From Paraglomus occultum (Eukaryota; Glomeromycota; Glomeromycetes; Paraglomerales; Paraglomeraceae): DNA of 27,051 nucleotides. Position numbers and translations under genes: made by a program. The notes under the pieces are model-generated. The model was not told the origin of the DNA, did not search any database, and saw only the letters and a list, made by a program, of their open reading frames with translations. The DNA lies in assembly GCA_910592205.1 (NCBI GenBank), contig CAJVPJ010000363.1, forward strand, positions 1 to 27,051, read 5' to 3'. Of this stretch, positions 18,905 to 27,051 are shown one piece after another. Every line of letters starts with the position of its first letter. Positions within the stretch are counted from its first letter, which is position 1.

Positions 18905-20884
18905 ATGGACGACGCTTCAAAGACCTTGGTCATTGATAATGGGACAGGGGTGAGTTGTTGTATACGCCGATTTGAGCGTTAAGGTGTATGGATTGTGTGA
19001 GTGGTGAGTGGAAAATGCAAGTTTGCGGATGTAGTTTGCAAAGAAACAGACACGGAAATTTTGAGATCAAACAATTCTTTTTCCCTTGTCTTGCCGCCCA
19101 AAGTCTAAATCGCTCTTTATTACTCGTCTTCTAACTACCATTCTGCTCTACCGTGCACGTAACATACTTTTTCCCCTTACATTTAATGTAACTTAATCTA
19201 ACCTTACTTCATGTCTCTCTTTTGAAACAAGTTTGTGAAAGTGGGCTACGCAGGCTCCAACTTTCCACAATATGTCTTTCCGTCGGTAGTTGGTCGACCC
19301 ATCTTACGTGCCGAGGAAAAAATCGGTTCTGTCGAGATCCGGGATATCATGGTTGGCGATGAAGCAGCCGAACTTCGGTCTATTCTGCAAATGTCGTATC
19401 CTATGGAGAATGGAATTATAAAGAAGTGGGATGACATGAGACATTTGTGGGATTATACGCTTTTTCAAAAATTAAAGTGTGATCCAAAAGAGTGTAAAGT
19501 GTTGTTGACCGAACCGCCGATGAATCCGTTGAGCAATAGGAGAGAGATGGTCCAGGTCATGTTGGAAGAGTATGGGTTCAAGGGGGTTTATGTGAGCATC
19601 CAGGCGGTGTTGACTTTATATGCTCAAGGTAGGCGGGGCAGTGGTGGTGGAAACGGGTGAGCATGTGTGTTACGTCACATTGACGTATGAAAGAAAAAAG
19701 AGGCTATATGAGGGATATGTGCGTTTCCAGAGTATGCACGTCAAGTTTGGACTCTGTTACCATCAACTGTATCTGACTATCTCATTTACCCACTTGCTGT
19801 CTCTTAGGTCTGATGACTGGTGTCGTCGTTGACTCTGGTGATGGAGTGACTCACATAGTCCCAATATTCGACGGTTATGCTCTACCGCATCAGACGCGTC
19901 GATTGGACGTTGCTGGACGAGATGTGACGCGATACCTTATAAAGCTACTTCTACTCAGAGGCTATGCTTTTAATAGAACGGCTGATTTCGAAACGGTTAG
20001 GCAGATGAAAGAGAAGCTTTGTTATGTAAGGTGTGTGTGTGTGTGTTAATATTTCAGGAAACAATAAAGGTTATTGAATAGCGTAACAAAGGAATGCTAA
20101 TCGTTTCATGTTTCACGTTTTCGTGCGGCGTTATAGTTACGACCTTCAATTGGACCAGAAGCTAGCTACTGAGACTACTGTGCTTGTAGAAAACTACACG
20201 GTAAATAAATTTCAAATGTTTTCTTTTCCCTGTAATATTGCCATCTCACTTTTTCATCTGCCCCTCCCATAGCTGCCAGACGGCCGTGTTATTAAAGTAG
20301 GGTCAGAACGATTTGAGGCTCCAGAGTGCATGTTCCAGCCGCATTTGATTGACGTGGATCAACCTGGAGTGGCCGGTATGTATAAACGATTCGTTAGAAC
20401 TCGTTATAGTATCATGCATACTCATGTCCATGCTGTATTTTTGCACAGAAATGCTCTTTTCGGCAATTCAAGATGCTGCTTATGATGTGCGACTTGAACT
20501 CTACAGACATATAGTCTTGTCGGGTGGATCATCCATGTACCCTGGGTTACCTAGCCGTTTAGAGAAGGAATTAAAGCAACTGTATCTGGAAAGAGTGGCA
20601 GATGGAGATGGATCCAGGTTACAGGTATGGGGCAGTTAACCATGTGAAATCATCCAAATACACGAACACTGGCACTAACACTAACACTAATTTTTCAAAC
20701 CTGTTTATAGAAATTAAAAATTCGCATTGAAGATCCTCCTCGACGTAAACACATGGTGTTCCTGGGTGGCGCAGTGTTAGCTAATATCATGAAAGACAGA
20801 GAGAGCTGGTGGATTACCAAACAAGAGTGGGAGGAGATGGGACCAAAATGTCTGGATAAATTGGGAAAGGGCGGAAGTGTATAA
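18905..20884 (+). CDS. ARP2: Actin-related protein 2 (Arp2/3 complex), seven exons
   Basis: Arp2 is the actin-related subunit that, with Arp3, forms the first subunits of a branched actin filament. Exons are 18905-18949, 19232-19628, 19808-20030, 20137-20200, 20273-20375, 20449-20624 and 20711-20884. They give 393 residues (yeast 391), in frame throughout. Family landmarks are the phosphate loop [13 protein letters not shown], then [24 protein letters not shown], the second nucleotide loop [63 protein letters not shown] and [19 protein letters not shown]. All of these favour Arp2 over actin or Arp3. The exon 3 donor lies in a GT repeat. Conserved residues fix it at GTAAG/GTGTGT rather than the GTAAGG five bases earlier. 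Function acts in the cytoplasm at endocytic patches. Confidence 0.96.
20031..20046 (+). repeat. GT dinucleotide run at the ARP2 intron 3 donor
   Basis: Eight GT units begin exactly at the inferred 5' splice site of ARP2 intron 3. Changes in repeat number would leave the first GT in place and alter only the intron length. Confidence 0.9.
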
Positions 20885-20976
20885 GCGACGTTCATTTTGT
20901 ATGAAATTAACTAGAGTAAAAAAGTAATATGGACTTTTGAGTTCATTCAAGCCTCGAATTGTAGAGAATATTTATA

Positions 20977-20982
20977 AATAAA
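20977..20982 (+). terminator. Candidate polyadenylation signal of ARP2
   Basis: An AATAAA lies 93 bases after the ARP2 stop codon, in an AT-rich context. Confidence 0.4.
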
Positions 20983-21107
20983 TTATTACTTATTTGCGAC
21001 ATACTTAATCAGGAAGTGTCGCAAGGGACTGGCCGCAATGTTGCAACAAGTTGCTAGGGTCTTCCAAAATGTATATCCGATCGTGCGTTTGATGTACCGT
21101 ACCGTAT

Positions 21108-21248
21108 GTTCTCGTGAATGAGCACCCTCATGATTATCACAATTCTTGTATGTGATTACTGTAAACTAATCCCTACAGTTTGTGGTTTACGTTACGGTTT
21201 TGCCGATCATTTTCATATGATCGAGGGTGGAGTGCTTATTACGAGGAT
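21108..21248. repeat. Imperfect inverted repeat, possible decayed MITE
   Basis: The left arm (about 21110-21168, TCTCGTGAATGAGCACCCTC onward, ending CTGTAAAC) partly matches the reverse complement of the right arm (about 21186-21248, containing GTTTACG and GAGGGTGGAGTGCTTATTACG). The match is only partial by eye, with small gaps. The centre is short. It has the form of a foldback or MITE remnant. Confidence 0.3.
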
Positions 21249-23960
21249 ATAAAAATATACAATAAGTACTATATTTGAAAGCCATTATGGCTTAATTACA
21301 GGATGACATTGTTCGAAATCATGCAAATCTATGGAAGAGGAAAAAGGCACGGTTTTTCGTGTATCAAGTGGGCTGCTCCAAATGTCCCATTAGATAACGG
21401 ATTAATAGCAAAATGTTTGTTGCTAACCTATTACTCATAAACTACGTAACAAGCAGGTCGACGTGGTCTTACAATCATTAGTCTTATTCTACTTTTCGAT
21501 GTTCAGGTTGTGTGCCGATACTATCTGCGAACAATCTGTTAGTTCATACATAGTCAAGTGAGAGATGTTTGCGTGTAATAGACGCCTTTTTTCTTACTTC
21601 ATTTAACGTAGTTTATATTATAGTTGCCAAATTTTTTAGGCGACGGCTCATGCAATTGAGCATAATGACGTCTATATTAATTTCATTCTTTCAGAACTAA
21701 ACAAAAAGTAACTTGTATTGCACCACGACAGTATATTAATATTGAGCAAGCATTGACCTATTTCCTGTGCCGTTTCTTTCAGTAACTTGACAAAGATTCT
21801 TGTTATGATTTTATGCTTGTATACAGAGAGACTTTTTTTCTATTTTCCTACTCCCTATACGTAATATCCGAGAAATAAGAACAATAATTATTATTCCGCA
21901 GCGTCGAAGAGGAAATTCTATCCATTGAATTAAACAGGGCAATGCTTCGACATGGTGTTTCGACTAGTCAAGGAGTTGTCACTTGTTTATCCTTATTACA
22001 CAATAAAATATCGTTTGCAATAATTAATTACAAGCTCGCTTCTGTTTAATATTAATTAAACTTTATAGTTGATATTAATGGGCCGTTTATTATTAACCAC
22101 ACAGCTTAAGCTATCCAATTTGGGGTATACAGTAAGCCGCTTATATACTGTATCTTTCAGCCGTGTCAGATACGCGATAACCATTGGCTAACCAGATTTT
22201 GGAGTGACGCCAATCATACAAAATGTCAATCACACTTCATTTGCTGCACAGCACTGTTTGTACTTTTAACTAAGACCATTTCCCGAGTCTACTATAACGG
22301 ATTTTCGACAAAACGTATTGTCACGATATAACGATTATGTATGCCTGCCTGGACATGGGAAACTCTCGTTTCTGCATAGCTCCACTCCGGATCTGAGAAA
22401 TACGACTAACGGAGCTAAAATAATATACTGCAAATATGACATGCAAACCTCCTTGAGGGAATATTGTCTCTCCACGTCTTGCAGGAAGTGATGAGTACAA
22501 GAGAGTCAACTGGGTAGGTTATCGAATATAATAGAAAAAGCATAGTGTAATAGTATTAACCTTTTATATATCGATTATGTATAATATAGAAACTCAGAGG
22601 CCATGGAGTTTGCCTCAATATTCACAAAGTATCTGTCATTTTTCGATACTGCTCATGCAACGCGTTTATTCCTACTCCATCATCAATTGAAATGTGTGTT
22701 GGCTGGGGTCGTTATGTATTTCATATGTACTTCATGAGGTATGCATCATTCAAGCATTTTTTTATATTTCAAAACAGTCATTGTTAACAGATTTCTTCTT
22801 ATTATTATAAACAGACTACCCAAACATGCAGTCGCCACATTTGCATTCTTTTCACATACCCATATCTTATTAATCCCATACCCACCTTTTATTAACCCAT
22901 TATCCTCCCTACTCTCTACTCCATTCCCTCACTACACCTACAACCAGTCTTTTATGAATGCCTCATTAAACTCATCTGTTCATACCCAAGATCAGAAGAT
23001 AGCCAAGAACTTTAGTTGCTGTGTATGGAATTTATTAATTTGTCCATGATAATACTCCCATTAATTCATAATAATAAAACATTCCTCCTACCATATTGTC
23101 CAAGAGCATTCTGTAAGGATAAGTGGGGTATGTTGTTGGACCAGATATAAAGACAAGATTGTTTTAAACAGACAGCTGTTTAGTAGACATTGCAGGGAGA
23201 TTAGGGAGGTGGAGACATCCACTAAAATTCAAAGTTGTTAATAATGAGTGACTACCACTATGTAGTTCTGTACTATGATATGGACTGTAATGCAGGCGTG
23301 TGTCACAAGTTAAGTAGAGTGTTTGAGATTGAAAGTGAGTAGACAGTCAGTGAGTTTATCAGGTCCAGAAGATGTGCTAGGTTGGACAATATTTCATGAC
23401 CTTCCTGGCCAATGTGACTCACACCATACATATTAATATTAGATGCTTTAGTGATTTTACAAGCACAATTAAATTTCTCAATAATGGTCAAATCAACTTG
23501 TGTCAGGTTTTGATGCATGATTAGTTGAAACTTATTACAAGTAGGTGCGCAGATCATTGAGGTAAAACAATCTTTTCAGACACTCTACATATCCCTATCA
23601 CTGCTGCTTTTGTCACATTTATGTGTTGTGTTATGCTAACGAATTTTCTCCCCATGTAATAATTTGCATGTTAGTTTGACATATACCGTAATAAGTATAT
23701 TATTTTATTGATAGTATGGTGATTGCTGATGTCGTTTGCAATTGGATTAAACATATAACCAACAATCTGATCAATCCGGATTTAAAAGTGAAATTTAATT
23801 TTTTCTGCTGGATCGAAAAGTGTATTAAGAATATCTTTTTTCGGCCAAAAAAAAAGATACTTTTTTATCGAAACGTTGGTTCGCAAAGCGTACGTTAATT
23901 ATCATAAATGGCATTCCTATCAATGTCTTGGGTGCAAAAGAGTGTATTAAATATTACCTG

Positions 23961-24530
23961 TACAGTCAAACCTCGTTATACTAATACTTTCGTTTCCACT
24001 AAAAAATTTATCGGTAAAGCGGGGGGTATCATTAGATCGGTTTTCTGTGTGAGATCTTGATTATCAGTGCAGTGGTGTTAGACGAAGGAATAGAAGATTG
24101 TAGATTACTTATTTCTACGTCGTCGTGGTAAGGTGCCTCCAAGTTTCGGCGCAGTAAGTTAACAAGCTGTCAATTGGTGTACAAGTCTCTAAAACTAACG
24201 ACGACATCGTTAAATGACTTTCGATACACATTCGGCAAATACAAAACGTTTTCGAATATATCGAAAACTAACCTTCGTACGCATCAAGAATATTAACAGG
24301 AATAATCTTTGAGTTGAGTTCGACGCTTTTTGTTGAAAGGTTTCAGCGGAGCAACGTAAGTCATCATAATATCCACTCTTTTTGTTTGAGACGAACGAAC
24401 GCATTAGAAAATTTGAGCGGTCAGACTGGATTGTCTTACACCGATTATTAACTCGGTTTTGGTAACAAACACGTAAATAAAACACACACACATCTGCTGG
24501 ACAATAACCATTCATTCTACATGTCAACTC
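23961..24530. mobile_element. Possible remnant of a pogo-like (Tc1/mariner) DNA transposon
   Basis: A TA at 23961-23962 is followed by CAGTCAAACCTCGTTATA, which resembles the terminal repeats of pogo/Tigger-type elements. Further in, AAAAAATTTATCGG and a G-rich segment also suit such termini. On the minus strand, about 24364-24290 reads a short basic segment (KPFNKKRRTQLKD), like the N-terminus of such transposases, before stop codons. No matching right terminus was found in the window, so the element is decayed or incomplete. The right boundary is a guess. Confidence 0.35.
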
Positions 24531-26116
24531 ACGTGCACTGCAACTTGCACTACAGTACTAGAATGCGAATAAATAAATTTAACACTCATGTCTATTTTAC
24601 AATGGGGGAACCTTTTCCCAAAATAAAAGTCTATGCCACATAAGGAATGAAAATAAACAGTATTGCTTTAACTAATTTTATAGCGGCATTATAAAATACA
24701 ATGTCAAAGAATGGTGTGGCTGAAAAGTTATTTTATCTTGACAAGTGCCTGTCTTACTTAACAGTAGGACAAGAATTCGAAGATTGAGCTTCTGAGGAAC
24801 AGGTGAGAAAAAAGTTGGTGCGAGTTGACATGTTGGCTGTTGAGTAGCGTTCATTTTTCCTGGCACACTGAAACAATCGGGGAAAAATTCGATTTAAACA
24901 TAAATTCATTTCTCCAGTCTCCTATGCAATCCTTGCGAACTATATTTGTCTAAACCACCGTTAAAGACTACGCAAATTGTGATTCGGAATCGTGACGTGA
25001 CCATTGTGCTAACTAGAATTTGCGGACGATCATCCAACGATTATATTCCGATCTAATACCCAAGTTCCTAAAGAACTGTTGAGACAAAAAAAGATCACGT
25101 AAATTGCTTAGAAAAGTATGGGATAGAAATTTATAAAGATTATATTCATAATGTTATAATACAGTACATATGCACTATCCTGAGTGTTTGAAACTTTTGC
25201 TGTAGACATCGGATTGCGTTGAAATTTTCAATATTGTTCTTAATTTCTACGAGGAATTAAAAGTTGCCGTCAACAACTCGACAATTACCAGGTCAATTCA
25301 GGCCAACCTTTTTTTCAGCTGTCCATTGCCACCTCAGGCTTACAACTATAGCTTTTTAATATACTAGCAGTTGTTGAGATAAGTGTTCACGATCAGAACT
25401 TTTCAGTCACCCCACGTACGTACGTACATAGCACTTCGAAAATAACTATTATCCGTCTTCCTGGAGAAATTTGTCGATATTTAGCGCATCCGCATTCTGT
25501 CAGTTCCACCGATTAGAACACGATTTTTCGCGATATGACGGGTAATAATCTCTCAAATGTTTTTCCCACGAACGTTCGATGCATCTTATTTGGCCATTGG
25601 AGTGTGGGACGTATCTTTATTCTTATACTCGCCGATATACATAGACATTTGCACGTAGCACTGACAGCACAATAGATGTATTTGATTACCTTAAACTGCC
25701 GTGACCGCCTTCATCATAAGGACTCTAATGTTTTAAAAAGAATGCGTGAAGATGATGAATTATCGATATCAAATAAAGCAATATTATGACGTCCATTGTT
25801 GATGCGATCTACCCATGTAGTTGTGAGTAATGTTATCACAATGTTAATTTGTAAACGGGGCATAATAGTAATGTTATGCAGCCTACAAACTCGTATTGTA
25901 ATAATAACTCATAAATAATTGCTTGCATCTAATTAATCAATCTATCGTTACACTACATTTCGAATGTTGCATATTTTTCCTTGCGAAACAGCACACACAC
26001 TAATTTGTGCACCAATTCCACTATTCCTGAGCATCAAGTATTTCTTCTGAACTGACATACAACATACTAATTATACGTCGGCGTATATTGAGTGAAATTT
26101 AATAAGACTGATTTCG

Positions 26117-26126
26117 ATATATATAG
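26117..26126 (+). promoter_or_regulatory. TATA-like element before the Sel1 gene
   Basis: An ATATATATAG sequence lies about 30 bases upstream of the start codon at 26156. That is close for a TATA box unless the leader is very short, so the call is weak. Confidence 0.25.
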
Positions 26127-26155
26127 TATAGTGTATTTATACTGCTTATACGAAA

Positions 26156-27051
26156 ATGGAAAAAGAGGATCAACGTGTGTTATGCCACACAGCAGCTGAA
26201 CAAGGAGATGTCGGTGCACAATTGAATCTCGGTCGTTGTTATCAATATGGAACTGGAGTAGAAAAAGATGAACAAAAGGCATGTGAATTGTATAAAAAAG
26301 CAGTTGAACAAGGAGATGCCAGTGCTCAATATAATCTGGTTTTATGTTATGAAGATGGAACTGGAGTAGAAAAAGATGAACAAAAGGCAATCGAATGGTA
26401 TAAAAAAGCAGCTGAACAAGGATATGCCAATGCTCAATATGATCTTTCTTATTGTTATAGACATGGAACTGGAGTAGAAAAAGATGAACAACAAGCAGTT
26501 GAATGGTGTAAAAAAGCAGTTGAACAAGGAATTGCCAGTGCTCAGTATGATCTTGCTTTATGTTATGAAGGTGGAATTGGAATAGAAAAAGATGAACAAA
26601 AGGCAGTTGAATGGTATAAAAAAGCAGCTGAACAAGGAGATGCCAGTGCTCAATTTAAGCTTGCTAATTGTTATTATAATGGAACTGGAGTGGAAAAAGA
26701 TGAACAAAAGGCAGTTGAATGGTATCAAAAAGCAGCTGAACAAGGACATGCCAGTGCTCTATTTAATCTTGCTAATAAAGCTGCTGAACTAGGACATTCT
26801 GGTGCCCAATTTAATCTTGGTGTATGTTATGAATATGGAACTGGAGTAGGAAAAGATGAACAAAAGGCAATCGAATGGTATAAAAGAGCAGCTGAACAAG
26901 GATATGCCAATGCTCAATATGATCTTTCTTATTGTTATAGACATGGAACTGGTGTGGAAAAAGATGAACAAAAGGCAGTTGAATGGTGTAAAAAAGCAGT
27001 TGAACAAGGAATTGCCAGTGCTCAGTATGATCTTGCTTTATGTTATGAAGG
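26156..27051 (+). CDS. Sel1-like repeat protein (3' end beyond the window)
   Basis: From the ATG at 26156 the frame stays open for 298 codons to the window edge, so the 3' end is missing. The protein is almost entirely 36-residue Sel1 repeats (TPR-like paired helices that make scaffolds). Their core is G-T-G-V-E-K-D-E-Q-K-A-x-E-W-Y-K-K-A-A-E-Q-G, with A-Q-Y-x-L-x-x-C-Y before it. Seven copies of the GxG-[VI]-x-K-D-E-Q motif are visible. One repeat lacks about 20 residues (junction at 26776/26777), leaving phase intact. There is no kinase domain, signal peptide or membrane segment in the visible part, and no intron. Sel1 proteins are abundant in arbuscular mycorrhizal fungi, often with kinase domains. 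The partner here is unknown. Confidence 0.9.
   Translation, partial: MEKEDQRVLCHTAAEQGDVGAQLNLGRCYQYGTGVEKDEQKACELYKKAVEQGDASAQYNLVLCYEDGTGVEKDEQKAIEWYKKAAEQGYANAQYDLSYCYRHGTGVEKDEQQAVEWCKKAVEQGIASAQYDLALCYEGGIGIEKDEQKAVEWYKKAAEQGDASAQFKLANCYYNGTGVEKDEQKAVEWYQKAAEQGHASALFNLANKAAELGHSGAQFNLGVCYEYGTGVGKDEQKAIEWYKRAAEQGYANAQYDLSYCYRHGTGVEKDEQKAVEWCKKAVEQGIASAQYDLALCYE
26341..27051 (+). repeat. Higher-order direct repeat, 480-base period, in the Sel1 gene
   Basis: The block 26341-26571 recurs at 26821-27051 with only 8 differences in 231 bases, the last 51 bases being identical. The 480-base offset equals four full 108-base repeats plus the 48-base shortened one. The second copy reaches the window edge, so the duplication may extend further. 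Confidence 0.9.

Larger units (their letters stand above)
20885..26155. other. Gene-poor region, 5.3 kb
   Basis: No intact gene is supported. A frame at 23303-23557 (-) could encode 84 residues, with several conserved-looking segments (for example GQEGHEILSNLAHLLDL), but matches no family I know. Others at 22741-23049 (+), 23716-23898 (+) and 24678-24866 (-) have no motif. The region holds a decayed inverted repeat (about 21108-21248) and a probable pogo-like transposon end (from 23961). Otherwise it is AT-rich DNA. Confidence 0.5.

Noticed and set aside
26067-27007. Minus-strand frames opposite the Sel1 gene, with repeated Phe/Ser-rich peptides
   Set aside because: They are the reverse complement of the Sel1 repeats; the plus frame is open throughout and matches the family.
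26200-27051. Regular 108-base direct repeats considered as a CRISPR or satellite array
   Set aside because: The repeats are coding, contiguous and 36 codons long, matching Sel1; the genome is eukaryotic.
1-27051. tRNA genes
   Set aside because: No T-loop GGTTCGAATCC-like sequence with a matching A box and acceptor stem was seen by eye; a covariance-model scan would settle it.

Overview
The window is eukaryotic nuclear DNA. It is AT-rich, and its genes are broken by many short GT-AG introns, some with a TACTAAC-type branch point. The closest protein matches I can recall are fungal. Compact fungal gene structure, low GC, spacious intergenic DNA and a young Sel1-repeat gene would all fit an early-diverging fungus, most likely an arbuscular mycorrhizal (Glomeromycotina) genome. 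That placement is inference. No bacterial operon, CRISPR array, rRNA or convincing tRNA was seen.

Layout, left to right. (1) 3-1595 (+) is the 3' part of a polyglutamine C2H2 zinc-finger protein of the SFP1/JAZF1 kind, cut by the window edge. (2) 1938-3258 (-) is ribosomal protein eL19 in five exons, with the start codon split by intron 1. (3) 3259-6415 has no intact gene but holds a decayed Sel1-repeat fragment around 3811-3981. (4) 6416-12144 (+) is RRP5, the large S1/HAT-repeat ribosome assembly factor, reconstructed here in 13 exons (1577 residues). (5) 13830-14503 (+) is DPH3, the CSL zinc-finger protein of diphthamide synthesis, in four exons. (6) 15239-16157 (-) is an unrecognised 215-residue protein in two exons, below a purine-rich, quadruplex-prone upstream region. 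(7) 16908-18449 (-) is an unrecognised low-complexity protein with polyalanine and acidic/Gln tracts. Five exons are well supported and the last is uncertain. (8) 18905-20884 (+) is ARP2 of the Arp2/3 complex in seven exons, divergent from gene 7. (9) 20885-26155 is a long gene-poor stretch with a probable pogo-like transposon end and a decayed inverted repeat. (10) 26156-27051 (+) is the 5' part of a Sel1-repeat protein that runs off the right edge.

Four of the recognised genes concern translation: an SFP1-like regulator (the yeast family member controls ribosomal genes), eL19, RRP5 and DPH3 (which modifies eEF2). Fungi do not generally group such genes into operons, so this may be chance. 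ARP2 belongs to actin branching. I found no clearly new multi-gene system. The observations most worth following are the unrecognised proteins, the G-quadruplex-prone elements, the unusual splice sites and the Sel1 repeats, which appear in both a dying and an expanding form.
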